Position numbers and translations under genes: made by a program
Notes under the pieces: generated by a model
What the model was told of the DNA's origin: nothing
Seen by the model: only the letters and a program-made list of their open reading frames with translations
Databases searched by the model: none
Assembly: GCA_004214175.1 (NCBI GenBank)
Contig: SGZH01000006.1
Location: 1-44,674, forward strand
DNA length: 44,674 nt
Origin: Flavobacteriales bacterium
Lineage (GTDB): Bacteria > Bacteroidota > Bacteroidia > Flavobacteriales > Flavobacteriaceae
Direction of reading: 5' to 3'
Part shown: one piece after another, positions 22,970 through 32,667 of the stretch
Numbering within the stretch: the first letter of the stretch is position 1
Layout: every line of letters begins with the position of its first letter

Positions 22970-24160
22970 ATGCCTTTAATTTCATCCAAAGGAAAAAATA
23001 TGCCGGAATCACCAATTAGAAAATTGGTTCCCTATGCTGAAAATGCAGCACAATTAGGTAAAAAAATATATTATTTAAATATCGGACAACCTGATATTAA
23101 ATCTCCTAAAATAGCAATGGATGCAGTAGCAAATTGTACTATTGATGTTTTGGCTTATTCAAGGTCAGAAGGTTCAGAAACCTATCGAGAAAAAATATCA
23201 AATTATTACAAAAAAAACAATATACAGGTTGAATCTAATCAAATCATTGTAACTACTGGAGGCAGCGAGGCTCTGCTCTTTGCGATGGGCACTATTTGTG
23301 ACCAAGATGATGAAATCATTATACCTGAGCCATTTTATGCGAATTATAATGGTTTTGCCACCGCTTCTGGAGTAAATATTGTACCGGTAATTTCAAAAAT
23401 TGAAGACAACTTTGCACTTCCACCAATCTCAGAATTTGAAAAATTAATTACTCCAAAAACAAAGGCAATTATTATTTGTAACCCTGGTAACCCCACGGGA
23501 TACCTATATTCAAAAGATGAAATTAAAAAATTGGCAAAAATAGTTTTAAAACACAACTTGTTTTTAGTTGCCGATGAAGTATATCGTGAATTTACTTATG
23601 ATGGAGATGAACATTACTCCATATTACAAGAAGATACACTTTCAGAAAACGGTATTATTATTGATTCTGTTTCTAAAAGATACAGTATGTGTGGGGCACG
23701 AATCGGTTGTTTAGTTTCAAAAAATAAAGAAGTAATAGCTACTGCATTAAAATTTGCTCAGGCTAGATTAAGTCCTCCTACCTTTGCTCAAATTGCAAGT
23801 GAAGCTGCTTTAGATACTCCTCAAAGTTATTTTGACGATGTAATAAAAGAATATAAAGACCGAAGAAATACCTTAATTAAAAATTTGCAACAAATACCAG
23901 GAGTTAAAGTAGGAGTGCCAAAAGGAGCATTTTATTGTATTGTTGAGCTTCCGGTTGAAAATAGTGATCATTTTGCACAGTGGCTTTTAGAAGATTTTGA
24001 TTATAATGGGGAAACTATTATGGTTGCTCCTGCAGCTGGTTTCTATTCAACAAATGGAGTCGGTTTAAAACAAATAAGAATAGCCTACGTACTAAAAAAA
24101 GAAGATTTGATAAGCTCTGTTGAAATTTTAAGACGGGCCTTGAAAGAATATAGAGATTAA
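22970..24160 (+). CDS. PLP-dependent aminotransferase, class I/II (AspC-like)
   Basis: The 396-residue fold-type I enzyme shows YLNIGQPDI, VTTGGSEALLFAM, the Asn-Pro segment IICNPGNPTGYLY, ADEVYREFTYDG, and the PLP lysine in SVSKRYSMCGARIG (Lys236). Arg in the C-terminal QIRIAYVL binds the substrate carboxylate. It is most like aspartate/aromatic aminotransferases, but the substrate cannot be fixed from sequence. Its stop overlaps the murB start (TAATG), so the two are coupled. Confidence 0.93.
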   Translation: MPLISSKGKNMPESPIRKLVPYAENAAQLGKKIYYLNIGQPDIKSPKIAMDAVANCTIDVLAYSRSEGSETYREKISNYYKKNNIQVESNQIIVTTGGSEALLFAMGTICDQDDEIIIPEPFYANYNGFATASGVNIVPVISKIEDNFALPPISEFEKLITPKTKAIIICNPGNPTGYLYSKDEIKKLAKIVLKHNLFLVADEVYREFTYDGDEHYSILQEDTLSENGIIIDSVSKRYSMCGARIGCLVSKNKEVIATALKFAQARLSPPTFAQIASEAALDTPQSYFDDVIKEYKDRRNTLIKNLQQIPGVKVGVPKGAFYCIVELPVENSDHFAQWLLEDFDYNGETIMVAPAAGFYSTNGVGLKQIRIAYVLKKEDLISSVEILRRALKEYRD

Positions 24161-25173
24161 TGCACATTGAAGAACATAAATCATTAAAAGATTACAATAC
24201 TTTTAATATTCAAGCTACCGCAAGGTATTTCTGTTCTATTGGCTCAATTGAAGATTTAAAATTAGCACTTCAATCCAATATCCATCCTGATATTTTCATA
24301 CTAGGAGGTGGGAGTAATATGCTTCTAACAAAAAATATAGAAGCCCTAGTCCTACATATCAACTTAAAAGGTATAAATATTATCTCTGAAGATAAAAATA
24401 GTGTTATTTTAAACGTGATGGCTGGAGAAAATTGGCATGAATTTGTGCAATATTGTATGAATAACGATTATGGAGGGGTTGAAAACTTATCACTTATCCC
24501 GGGTAATGTAGGAACAGCACCTATACAAAATATTGGAGCCTATGGCGTAGAGCTAAAAGATGTTTTTTTAGACTGCAACACCCTATCTATTGAAAATCAA
24601 TTTGAGAAAAAGTTTACTAAAGAAGAATGTAAGTTTGCATATAGAAATTCAGTTTTCAAAGACCAAATAAAAGGAAAGTATATCATTACAAGTGTTAATT
24701 TTAAATTAACTAAGAATGATCATAAAAAAATAATTGATTATGGGAGTATTAGGGATGAATTAAAAAAAAATAATAGTCATTCACCTTCAATAAAAGAAAT
24801 TTCAGAGGCAGTAATAAATATTAGGGAGTCCAAATTACCTAATCCTAAAAATATTGGAAACAGTGGAAGTTTTTTTAAAAATCCAACAATAAATAATATA
24901 CAATTCGAAAAATTCAATAAAAAATTTCCAAAAGCACCATTTTATAAATTATCAGAATTTGAATTTAAGATTCCCGCAGGTTGGCTTATTGAAAAATCAG
25001 GTTTTAAGGGACAGCGTTTTGGTGATGCAGGAGTACATAAAAATCAAGCATTAGTGCTTGTTAATTATGGCAATGCTTCCGGAAAAGAAATTCTTGAACT
25101 CGCTGAAAAAATACAAACTAAAGTAAAAAAAGATTTTAATATTTTAATAGAACCTGAAGTCAATATCGTTTAA
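24160..25173 (+). CDS. murB: UDP-N-acetylenolpyruvoylglucosamine reductase
   Basis: MurB reduces UDP-GlcNAc-enolpyruvate to UDP-MurNAc, the second committed step of peptidoglycan precursor synthesis, with FAD and NADPH. The 337-residue protein is the longer type I form. It shows LKDYNTFNIQATA, the FAD-binding LGGGSNMLL and SLIPGNVGTAPIQNIGAYG, the active-site NSGSFFKNP and the C-terminal FGDAGVHKNQALVLVN and LIEPEVNIV. Its stop codon overlaps that of the convergent fasciclin gene within TTAA. Confidence 0.97.
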   Translation: MHIEEHKSLKDYNTFNIQATARYFCSIGSIEDLKLALQSNIHPDIFILGGGSNMLLTKNIEALVLHINLKGINIISEDKNSVILNVMAGENWHEFVQYCMNNDYGGVENLSLIPGNVGTAPIQNIGAYGVELKDVFLDCNTLSIENQFEKKFTKEECKFAYRNSVFKDQIKGKYIITSVNFKLTKNDHKKIIDYGSIRDELKKNNSHSPSIKEISEAVINIRESKLPNPKNIGNSGSFFKNPTINNIQFEKFNKKFPKAPFYKLSEFEFKIPAGWLIEKSGFKGQRFGDAGVHKNQALVLVNYGNASGKEILELAEKIQTKVKKDFNILIEPEVNIV

Positions 25174-25763
25174 TCGACAGCCATGACTTTATCAATTACA
25201 TAATAAACACCATCATCGGTAGATGTACTTTTATTGCCAATCACTCTGGCTTGGTTGCCATTGAAATCTGTTAAAACAATCTGATTACCTACAAGAGTAA
25301 TTTTAATCTTCTCTCCCATTAATGTTTTTAGACGGTAAGTACCTCCATTGGAAGCTATTTTGTTTAATAAAGTATCATAATCAAATTTTTCAGCAATAAT
25401 ATGAAGTTTCATAACAGCTGCTATTAAAAATTTATCCTTAAATAAATCTGATAATATTTTACCATCTACCGCTTTAAAAGCATCGTTTGAAGGTGCAAAT
25501 ACTGTAAATTGATTATCGGCTTTTGAAAAGATATTCGTTAGACCACTTGAAGTTAAAGAACCTGAAAATAATTTTGTTTCTTTATTAAACATTAATCGCT
25601 GAAAAAGTAAATTCTCTCCATTATCAATAGGAATTATTTTTTTTTTCAATTCAGTATTTTTTGATGAAGATTCTTTTACATCCGATTTTCTAGTATTATT
25701 TTCACAAGAAATAAAGAGGAAAAATATTGCAAATAAGTAGGTGGTATATTTAAAATTTATCAT
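25170..25763 (-). CDS. Fasciclin-domain lipoprotein
   Basis: The 197-residue protein has a lipoprotein signal (MINFKYTTYLFAIFFLFISC) and a Ser/Lys-rich linker. One FAS1 domain (about 55-197) follows with FTVFAPSNDAFKAVDGKIL and a final DGVYYVIDKVMAVD. FAS1 domains mediate adhesion or protein contacts at the cell surface. It stands alone. Confidence 0.92.
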   Translation of the reverse strand: MINFKYTTYLFAIFFLFISCENNTRKSDVKESSSKNTELKKKIIPIDNGENLLFQRLMFNKETKLFSGSLTSSGLTNIFSKADNQFTVFAPSNDAFKAVDGKILSDLFKDKFLIAAVMKLHIIAEKFDYDTLLNKIASNGGTYRLKTLMGEKIKITLVGNQIVLTDFNGNQARVIGNKSTSTDDGVYYVIDKVMAVD

Positions 25764-25826
25764 GGGTATTTATATTATATAGTGCTAAAATACACGAATC
25801 ATTAATAATAAAAGTAATAAAGATTG

Positions 25827-25834
25827 TATTTTTG
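25827..25834 (+). promoter_or_regulatory. -7 box of the small Cys protein-glycosyltransferase-sigma operon
   Basis: TATTTTTG fits the consensus and lies 17 bases before the ATG at 25852. Confidence 0.5.
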
Positions 25835-25851
25835 TACTTTAAATAAATATC

Positions 25852-26055
25852 ATGGAATTTTATATTATTACGATTGGTTTAATTCTTTTTGCAGTTTTAG
25901 GGATTACTATTAAAATTTGGGCAAAAAAAGATGGGGAATTTGCTGGAACCTGTGCTAGTCAAAGCCCTTTTCTTAACAAAGAGGGAGAATCTTGTGGCTA
26001 TTGCGGAAAAACTCCTGACCAATTCGAAAACTGTACTGAACCAACTCAAAATTAA
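25852..26055 (+). CDS. Small membrane protein with four cysteines (67 aa)
   Basis: One N-terminal membrane helix (about residues 3-23, YIITIGLILFAVLGITIKIW) is followed by a short tail with cysteines in the order C-x15-C-x2-C-x9-C (CGYCGKTPDQFENC at the end). The tail could bind a metal or form disulfides; its side of the membrane is uncertain. I recall it as a conserved flavobacterial small protein without known role. It precedes a glycosyltransferase gene by about a dozen bases and shares its promoter. Confidence 0.8.
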   Translation: MEFYIITIGLILFAVLGITIKIWAKKDGEFAGTCASQSPFLNKEGESCGYCGKTPDQFENCTEPTQN

Positions 26056-26066
26056 GTTTGATTCTC

Positions 26067-27161
26067 ATGGTATTGCTCTACCTCTTTGCTTTTGTAGTCT
26101 TTATTAATTGTTTTTATTTTATTTTATTTTCAAGGTTTTCTTTGCGAGTTGAAGATCAAGTACAAGTTATTCAAGAAAACAATTTTCCTATTTCATTAGT
26201 AGTCTATGCAAAAAATGAAGCGTCTAGCCTAAAAGAGCATATTCCATTATGGTTAAAGCAAGAATACCCAGAATTTGAAATTATTTTAATTAATGATGCT
26301 TCTTTTGACGATACCTTAAATGTCATAGAATTGTTTGAAGAAAATAACAAGAATATTAAGATTGTAAATGTCGAAAACAATGAAACTTTTTGGGGATCTA
26401 AAAAATATGCACTTACCCTTGGAATTAAAAAAGCATCGCATCAGAGAATGATTTTCACGGGTGCAGATTGTAAACCAGCTTCAAACAAATGGCTAAATGA
26501 AATTGGTTCTCACTTTTCATCAAAAAAACAAATTGTATTAGGTTATGGACCTTACAATAAAAAGAAGGGATTATTAAATAAATTGATTCGGTTTGATACG
26601 CTACTTACTGCTATTCAATATTTTTCATTCGCACTTGTTGGAATTCCTTATATGGGAATAGGAAGAAATTTAGCCTATTCCAGTAACGTTTATTATGATA
26701 ATGGTGGTTTTGTATCTCACATGGAAACTCAACCTGGGGATGATGATTTATTTATTAATCAAGTTGCCACTAAAACCAACACAGCTATTTGTTTTACAAA
26801 AAATTCGTTCACGTATTCTAAATCAAAATCAACCTGGAAACAATGGATTTCACAAAAGAAAAAACACTTAACTACAGCGAGATTGTATCAGTTTAAACAC
26901 CAATTCTTATTGAGTTTTTATTATATTTCATTACTTCTTTTTTGGATTTTTTCAGTTATTACTTTGAGCTTATTAGATTGGAAAATACCTCTAGCCCTTA
27001 TTGTATTCCGATTTATGGTTCAATATATTGTTATGTATCATGCAGCAAAAAAATTAGAAGAAAAAGATTTAATTATCTGGTTTCCGTTTTTAGAGATTAT
27101 TTTGATTATTTTTCAATTTAGTATCTTTAGTACTTATAGCTGGTCCAAATCTAATTCGTGA
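26067..27161 (+). CDS. Membrane-bound glycosyltransferase, family 2
   Basis: The 364-residue protein has an N-terminal membrane helix (about 1-20), a GT-A domain with PISLVVYAKNEASSLKEHIP, ILINDASFDDT, FTGADCKP and QPGDDDLFINQ, and two or three C-terminal helices. KQWISQKKKH stands at the place of the QxxRW motif but lacks its Arg-Trp. It resembles enzymes that add sugars to envelope lipids or polymers; the substrate is unknown. I chose ATG at 26067 over TTG at 26058. Its stop overlaps the sigma factor start (GTGA). Confidence 0.88.
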   Translation: MVLLYLFAFVVFINCFYFILFSRFSLRVEDQVQVIQENNFPISLVVYAKNEASSLKEHIPLWLKQEYPEFEIILINDASFDDTLNVIELFEENNKNIKIVNVENNETFWGSKKYALTLGIKKASHQRMIFTGADCKPASNKWLNEIGSHFSSKKQIVLGYGPYNKKKGLLNKLIRFDTLLTAIQYFSFALVGIPYMGIGRNLAYSSNVYYDNGGFVSHMETQPGDDDLFINQVATKTNTAICFTKNSFTYSKSKSTWKQWISQKKKHLTTARLYQFKHQFLLSFYYISLLLFWIFSVITLSLLDWKIPLALIVFRFMVQYIVMYHAAKKLEEKDLIIWFPFLEIILIIFQFSIFSTYSWSKSNS

Positions 27162-27730
27162 AAATAAAAAAACCCGACATTAAACTTCATATTTATAAAG
27201 CAAAAGAAGGTTCCCAAATATCTTTTAATTTTTTGTTAGATCATTTTTGGAACGACGTTTATCGTTTTCAATTAAAGCAGATTCAAAATGAATATGAAGC
27301 AGAAGATATTACGATAGAAAGCTTTTCAAAAGCCTTTGACAAAATAAATTCTTATGACGACCGCTATGAATTTAGCACTTGGTTAATTACTATTTCAAAA
27401 AATATACAAATAGATAGAAGTAGACGAAAGAATGCCTCCATTCATATTCAATCTTCAAGCACTTCAGAGGAACAGGTAAAAAGAATTCCAGATGACTCTC
27501 CCACTCCAGAAGATACGTTAATTATTAAACAAAATTTAGCGGAATTATTAAGTTTTATTAAACAACTAAAACCACATTATCAAGATGTAATTAATCTTCG
27601 TTATTTTCAAGAAATGAGTTATTTAGAAATTTCAAAGGAACTAAAAGAGCCTTTAAATAATGTAAAGGTGAGGTTACTTAGAGCTCGAAAATTATTAGCT
27701 GAAATTATTAAGCAAAATCATACGAATTGA
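27158..27730 (+). CDS. ECF-type RNA polymerase sigma factor
   Basis: The 190-residue protein has sigma region 2 (about 22-90: NDVYRFQLKQIQNEYEAEDI, WLITISKNIQIDRSRRK) and region 4 (about 130-185: LKPHYQDVINLRYFQEMSYL and NNVKVRLLRARKLL). It starts with GTG, coupled to the glycosyltransferase by GTGA. No anti-sigma gene lies next to it, which is common for some Bacteroidota sigma factors. Its regulon cannot be inferred. Confidence 0.94.
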   Translation: MKIKKPDIKLHIYKAKEGSQISFNFLLDHFWNDVYRFQLKQIQNEYEAEDITIESFSKAFDKINSYDDRYEFSTWLITISKNIQIDRSRRKNASIHIQSSSTSEEQVKRIPDDSPTPEDTLIIKQNLAELLSFIKQLKPHYQDVINLRYFQEMSYLEISKELKEPLNNVKVRLLRARKLLAEIIKQNHTN

Positions 27731-27767
27731 TATGCTTACCATCTATGTTTTTTTTAGTTAAACTTCT

Positions 27768-27775
27768 TATCTTTG
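27768..27775 (+). promoter_or_regulatory. -7 box of lipA-gap, near-leaderless
   Basis: TATCTTTG fits the consensus and ends 9 bases before the lipA ATG at 27785. It overlaps an in-frame TTG at 27773, which therefore cannot be the start of this transcript. Confidence 0.6.
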
Positions 27776-27784
27776 CCTCAAATT

Positions 27785-28657
27785 ATGGATTTAGCAACTA
27801 AAGAAAAAAAAGTATTTACTCCGAAACCAAAATGGTTAAGAGTAAAACTTCCAACCGGTAAAAAGTATACCAATCTAAGAAGCCTTGTTGATAAATATCA
27901 ACTAAACACTATATGCACCTCTGGAAGTTGTCCAAATATGGGTGAGTGTTGGACAGAGGGTACTGCAACTTTCATGATTTTAGGTAATATCTGCACTCGT
28001 TCTTGTGGATTTTGTGGAGTAAAAACCGGAAGACCTGAAACTGTAGATTGGGATGAGCCAGAGAAAGTTGCTAGATCAATCAAACTCATGAAAATTAAAC
28101 ATGCTGTTATCACTTCGGTAGATAGAGATGATCTTAAAGATATGGGTTCCATACTTTGGGCAGAGACCGTAAATGCAATAAGACGAATGAACCCAGGAAC
28201 AACACTGGAAACACTGATTCCTGATTTTCAAGGTAATAAGACCAATATAGACCGTATTTTAAAAGTACATCCAGAGGTGATTTCTCACAATATGGAAACT
28301 GTTAAAAGACTAACTAGAGAGGTAAGAATTCAAGCAAAATATGAACGAAGCTTAGAGGTTTTAAATTATTTAAAAAAACAAGGGGCACGCAGAACCAAAA
28401 GTGGAATTATGCTTGGTTTGGGTGAAACAGAAGAGGAAGTGATTCAGACAATGAAAGATTTAAGTAATGTAAATCTTGATATTATAACTCTTGGTCAATA
28501 CCTTCAACCTTCAAAAAATCATTTACCTGTTAAGGAATTCATTAGTCCGGAGCAGTTTAAAAAGTATGAAACTATTGGTCTCGAATTAGGCTTTAGACAC
28601 GTAGAAAGTGGAGCGCTAGTAAGGTCATCCTATAAGGCTCAAAAACACCTTACTTAA
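27785..28657 (+). CDS. lipA: Lipoyl synthase
   Basis: LipA inserts two sulfur atoms into the octanoyl chain bound to lipoyl-dependent enzymes. The 290-residue radical SAM protein has both clusters: auxiliary C-x4-C-x5-C ([12 protein letters not shown]) and radical SAM C-x3-C-x2-C (CTRSCGFC). The C-terminal Ser of [11 protein letters not shown], which holds the auxiliary cluster, is present. The start is the ATG just after the -7 box. gap follows after 6 bases. Confidence 0.97.
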   Translation: MDLATKEKKVFTPKPKWLRVKLPTGKKYTNLRSLVDKYQLNTICTSGSCPNMGECWTEGTATFMILGNICTRSCGFCGVKTGRPETVDWDEPEKVARSIKLMKIKHAVITSVDRDDLKDMGSILWAETVNAIRRMNPGTTLETLIPDFQGNKTNIDRILKVHPEVISHNMETVKRLTREVRIQAKYERSLEVLNYLKKQGARRTKSGIMLGLGETEEEVIQTMKDLSNVNLDIITLGQYLQPSKNHLPVKEFISPEQFKKYETIGLELGFRHVESGALVRSSYKAQKHLT

Positions 28658-28663
28658 GTGATA

Positions 28664-29671
28664 ATGAACGAGACTATTCAAATAGGAATCAACGGTTTTG
28701 GAAGAATAGGAAGAACTCTTTTTAGATTGCTAATTAATCATCCTAAAATTAAAGTTGTTGCAATAAATGATATTTCCAACACAAAAACTTTAAGTCACCT
28801 ATTAAAATACGACAGTATTCACGGAGTTTTAGATGAAAAAATTGAATTTTCTAAGAATAGTATTACCGTAAATAACCAAGTTGTTAGGTTTTCATCTTCT
28901 GAAAAAATTGAAAGCATAAATTGGGGAGAATTAGACCTAGTTATAGAGTGTTCGGGTAAATATAAAACTAAATCAGTATTACAGAATCATTTAAAAAGGG
29001 GTGCAAAAAAAGTGATCCTTTCTGTTCCTCCTCAGGACGACACCATCAAGATGGTTGTTTTTGGAGTTAATGAATCTTCAATCAATAAAGAAGACACTAT
29101 AATTTCAAACGCCTCGTGCACAACAAATAACGCGGCTCCAATGCTTAAAGTTATTGATAATTTATGTGGTATCGAACAAGCCTATATTACAACGATTCAT
29201 TCTTACACCACCGATCAAAGTTTACACGATCAACCGCATAAAGATTTAAGAAGAGCTCGGGCTGCTAGTCAAGCTATAGTTCCAACAACGACTGGTGCTG
29301 CAAAAGCATTAACAAAAATATTTCCTGAATTAGAAACTGTAATTGGTGGATGTGGCATTAGAGTGCCTGTCCCCAACGGATCACTTACAGATATTACCAT
29401 AAACTCAAAAACTGAGGTTACTATTTCTGACATTAATAATGCTTTTAAAGAAGCATCCGCAACAGATTTAAAAAATATTTTGCAATATACCGAAGACCCT
29501 ATAGTTTCTGTTGATATAAATGGCAACAATCATTCTTGTATTTTTGATGCTGAAATGACGTCTGTCATTGGTAAAATGATTAAAATAATAGGTTGGTATG
29601 ATAATGAGGTAGGGTATTCTTCGAGAATTATAGATTTAATCCTTTATATATCAGAGAAAAAAACCTATTGA
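28664..29671 (+). CDS. gap: Glyceraldehyde-3-phosphate dehydrogenase, type I
   Basis: The 335-residue protein has the NAD site INGFGRIGRTLFRLL, the active-site SNASCTTNNAAPML with Cys152, THSYTTDQSLHDQPHKDLRR and the C-terminal GWYDNEVGYSSRI. It works in glycolysis or gluconeogenesis. The ATG at 28664 is taken, because a GTG 6 bases earlier would begin directly at the lipA stop. Whether it is the only gap gene of the genome is not known. Its end overlaps lpxK by 7 bases. Confidence 0.96.
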   Translation: MNETIQIGINGFGRIGRTLFRLLINHPKIKVVAINDISNTKTLSHLLKYDSIHGVLDEKIEFSKNSITVNNQVVRFSSSEKIESINWGELDLVIECSGKYKTKSVLQNHLKRGAKKVILSVPPQDDTIKMVVFGVNESSINKEDTIISNASCTTNNAAPMLKVIDNLCGIEQAYITTIHSYTTDQSLHDQPHKDLRRARAASQAIVPTTTGAAKALTKIFPELETVIGGCGIRVPVPNGSLTDITINSKTEVTISDINNAFKEASATDLKNILQYTEDPIVSVDINGNNHSCIFDAEMTSVIGKMIKIIGWYDNEVGYSSRIIDLILYISEKKTY

Positions 29672-30687
29672 GATGAGTCTATTATAAAGTTCTCAATTTC
29701 GTCAAGGATGTCTTTTTTAAACATCGCTTCTTGCTCCTCTATAATAGAAGTTTTAATAGGAAGATAATAAATTGGAAAAATTTGAAATCTTGGCTGCAAC
29801 CTTACAAAATCTTTTTCGGTGGTCAATATTATAGTGCATTCTTTTAAACGTTCAATTTCAGAGTCTGAAAAATGATGATGGTCAGAAAATTTTTGATGAT
29901 TAAAATCCAATTGTTTTTTAGTTAAAAAATTAACCAAGGGTTTTGAATCAGCAATTCCAGTCACAAGTGTGAATTTCTTATTTTCTAAATGACTTAAGGG
30001 CAGCTTTTCAGTAATCCCATAAATCAACTTATCATAGGTTATTTTTGAAAAGTACACTTTTTGTTCTGGAAGTAAGTTAAGATCATTCTGAATCTCTTTC
30101 AGCTTTGCATAAGAATGTTGTTCTGGACATTTTGTAACGACTATAATATCGGCACGGCGAGCACCTTTTTTTGATTCTCTTAGGTTTCCAACCGGAAGTA
30201 CACAATCATTAACATACAACTTATGGTAACTAGTTAGTAAAATATTTTTAGACGCATTTACTTTTCTATGTTGAAAAGCATCATCTAACAAGATCAGGTC
30301 TACATTCGATTTTATTTGATCAATTCCCTCCTGTCTATTTGCACAGACTGCAACTACTATTTTTGGGAATTTTTTTTTAAACTGAAGGGGTTCATCTCCA
30401 ACATCTTCAACCTTGCTGCTTATAAGAACTTCTCTAAAACCAATAGTTTTTCTTTTATAACCTCGACTCAAAACAGCAATTTGATAGTCCTCTTTTAAAA
30501 AATGTATTAAATATTCTATCATAGGAGATTTTCCCGTTCCCCCCGTTGATAAATTACCTACACAAAATACCGGGAGGGAATACGATATACTCTTTAACCA
30601 GTTTTTATCATAACATATATTACGGATAGTTAGCAAACTTCCATATAATAAGGAAAAAGGAAAAAGGAGTCTCCGAAATATTTTCAT
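29665..30687 (-). CDS. lpxK: Tetraacyldisaccharide 4'-kinase
   Basis: LpxK phosphorylates the 4' position of the lipid A disaccharide, at the inner face of the inner membrane. The 340-residue protein has an N-terminal hydrophobic segment (RLLFPFSLLYGSLLTIRN), the P-loop VGNLSTGGTGKSP (about 43-55), VDLILLDDAFQHRKV and LTTEKDFVRL, all typical. The organism thus makes lipid A. It is convergent with gap. Confidence 0.96.
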   Translation of the reverse strand: MKIFRRLLFPFSLLYGSLLTIRNICYDKNWLKSISYSLPVFCVGNLSTGGTGKSPMIEYLIHFLKEDYQIAVLSRGYKRKTIGFREVLISSKVEDVGDEPLQFKKKFPKIVVAVCANRQEGIDQIKSNVDLILLDDAFQHRKVNASKNILLTSYHKLYVNDCVLPVGNLRESKKGARRADIIVVTKCPEQHSYAKLKEIQNDLNLLPEQKVYFSKITYDKLIYGITEKLPLSHLENKKFTLVTGIADSKPLVNFLTKKQLDFNHQKFSDHHHFSDSEIERLKECTIILTTEKDFVRLQPRFQIFPIYYLPIKTSIIEEQEAMFKKDILDEIENFIIDSSQ

Positions 30688-30770
30688 ATAGCAAAAGTAC
30701 GATTTCCCAATAAATACAGAAACAGAAGTATTTTATTTATAATTGAATATATTTACAACAAATTAATTTT

Positions 30771-31865
30771 ATGAAAATAAAAGAAGTCATCGCCATCTTA
30801 GACGAGCTAGCACCTCTATCCTATGCTGAGGAATTTGATAATACCGGATTAATAGTAGGGGATTATGAAACGGATATCAGCGGAATATTAGTTACATTAG
30901 ATTCACTAGAAAATGTGGTGGACGAAGCGATAACAAAGGGTTGTAATTTAATCGTTAGCTTCCATCCAATTATATTTTCTGGCTTGAAAAAATTAACAGG
31001 GCAAAATTATGTAGAAAAAGTGGTGATTAAAGCTATAAAAAACAATATTGCTATTTTTTCTTTACATACTGCATTAGACAATTCCTGGAATGGTGTAAAT
31101 GCAATGATTTGTAATCAATTAAAATTAAGTAACAGAAGGGTATTAATTCCCAAGAAAAATACCATCAAAAAACTAACAACCTATGTGCCAGAAAAAGATT
31201 CTCAAAAACTCTTAACACAACTATTTGAAGCAGGTGCAGGTACTATTGGAAATTATAGTAACTGTAGTTTTTCTTCCAATGGAACAGGTAGTTTTCTAGG
31301 TAATGAGGATGCCAATCCTGTTGTTGGATCAATAGGGGAATTACATTTTGAACAAGAAACACTTATAAACGTTTGCTTACCAGCCCACAAAAAAGCACCT
31401 GTTTTAAATGCACTATTAAAATATCATCCCTACGATGAAGTTGCTTATGAATTAACCACACTTGAAAACAACAATCAACATATAGGTATGGGTATGATTG
31501 GAGAATTAGAGGTCCCTCATTCTGAAACTGAATTTTTAACATTTTTAAAAAATACCATGAAAACTGAGTGCATTCGGCACTCAAAACTATTAAATAAAAC
31601 TATCAAAAAAGTAGCTGTTCTAGGTGGAAGTGGTAGTTTCGCAATTTCCAATGCTATAAAAGAAGGTGCAGATATTTTTATTACTGCAGATTGTAAATAT
31701 CATGATTTTTTTAAAGCAGAAAACAAAGTTCTCCTAGCAGATATTGGACATTACGAAAGTGAACAATTCACAAAAGAATTATTAGTTGCTTATCTTAATA
31801 AAAAAATTACTACTTTTGCAGTCCTTTTATCGCAAATAAATACCAATCCAATTACCTATTTTTAA
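30771..31865 (+). CDS. Nif3-like dinuclear metal centre protein
   Basis: The 364-residue protein has the split Nif3 domain with AEEFDNTGLIVGD, LIVSFHPIIFSGLK and SLHTALDNSWNGVN, an inserted PII/CutA-like domain (about 130-235), and the C-terminal GGSGSFAISNAIKEGADIFI and DIGHYESEQF with metal-binding His and Glu. These proteins form hexamers with two metals per subunit; a GTP cyclohydrolase-like role has been proposed but is not settled. The next gene follows after 3 bases. Confidence 0.94.
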   Translation: MKIKEVIAILDELAPLSYAEEFDNTGLIVGDYETDISGILVTLDSLENVVDEAITKGCNLIVSFHPIIFSGLKKLTGQNYVEKVVIKAIKNNIAIFSLHTALDNSWNGVNAMICNQLKLSNRRVLIPKKNTIKKLTTYVPEKDSQKLLTQLFEAGAGTIGNYSNCSFSSNGTGSFLGNEDANPVVGSIGELHFEQETLINVCLPAHKKAPVLNALLKYHPYDEVAYELTTLENNNQHIGMGMIGELEVPHSETEFLTFLKNTMKTECIRHSKLLNKTIKKVAVLGGSGSFAISNAIKEGADIFITADCKYHDFFKAENKVLLADIGHYESEQFTKELLVAYLNKKITTFAVLLSQINTNPITYF

Positions 31866-31868
31866 AAT

Positions 31869-32648
31869 ATGGCAAAGAAAAAAGAAATTACTGTAGAAGA
31901 GAAGTTAAGAGCTTTATTTGATTTGCAACTTATCGATTCTAGAATTGATAAAATTCGTGACATACGTGGTGAACTTCCTTTAGAGGTTGAAGATCTTGAA
32001 GATGAATTAGTAGGAATGAATACCCGACTTGAAAAACTAAATGATGGAATTGAGGTTGTCGCAAACAGTATTTCAGATAAGAAAAATCATATAGAGGAAT
32101 CCAAAGAACTTATCAAGAAATACACCAAACAACAAGATAACGTTCGCAACAATCGTGAATATGATTCCCTTAGTAAAGAAATTGAATTTCAAGAATTAGA
32201 AATTGAATTAAATGAAAAGCACATTAGAGAATTTAATGCGCAAATTGAACAAAAAAAGATCGTTGTTGAAGAAACTTCAGAACGTCTTAAACAGCGTCAA
32301 GAACATCTTGCGCACAAACAAGGAGAATTAAATGAAATTCTAGCTGAAACTGAAAAAGAAGAGCAAGCACTTCTTGATAAGTCCTCAGATTATGAAAAGA
32401 AAATTGAAGAGCGTTTAATTAAAGCTTACAAAAGAATTCGTACCAATGTAAAAAACGGATTAGCTATTGTTGCTATCGACCGTGGAGCCTCTGGAGGATC
32501 TTTCTTTACGATACCGCCACAAATCCAAATGGAAATTGCTGCACGCAAAAAAATAATTACCGATGAGCATAGTGGTAGAATCCTAGTTGATCTTGATCTA
32601 GCAAAAGAACAAGAACAAAAAATGGAAAAGTTATTTAATAAATTATAA
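31869..32648 (+). CDS. Coiled-coil protein of the zinc-ribbon (CdsZ-like) family, lacking cysteines
   Basis: The 259-residue protein is mostly a long coiled coil (about 30-185) and ends in the region that forms a C4 zinc ribbon in relatives. Where relatives have two CxxC pairs, this protein has GASGGSFFTIPPQ and ITDEHSGRILVD; there is not one Cys in the whole protein. The ribbon thus cannot bind zinc in the usual way, though the surrounding residues are kept. The family is linked to nucleic acid or regulatory roles without a firm function. It follows the Nif3 gene directly and has a strong terminator. Confidence 0.88.
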   Translation: MAKKKEITVEEKLRALFDLQLIDSRIDKIRDIRGELPLEVEDLEDELVGMNTRLEKLNDGIEVVANSISDKKNHIEESKELIKKYTKQQDNVRNNREYDSLSKEIEFQELEIELNEKHIREFNAQIEQKKIVVEETSERLKQRQEHLAHKQGELNEILAETEKEEQALLDKSSDYEKKIEERLIKAYKRIRTNVKNGLAIVAIDRGASGGSFFTIPPQIQMEIAARKKIITDEHSGRILVDLDLAKEQEQKMEKLFNKL

Positions 32649-32667
32649 AAATAACTATTAACAAATT

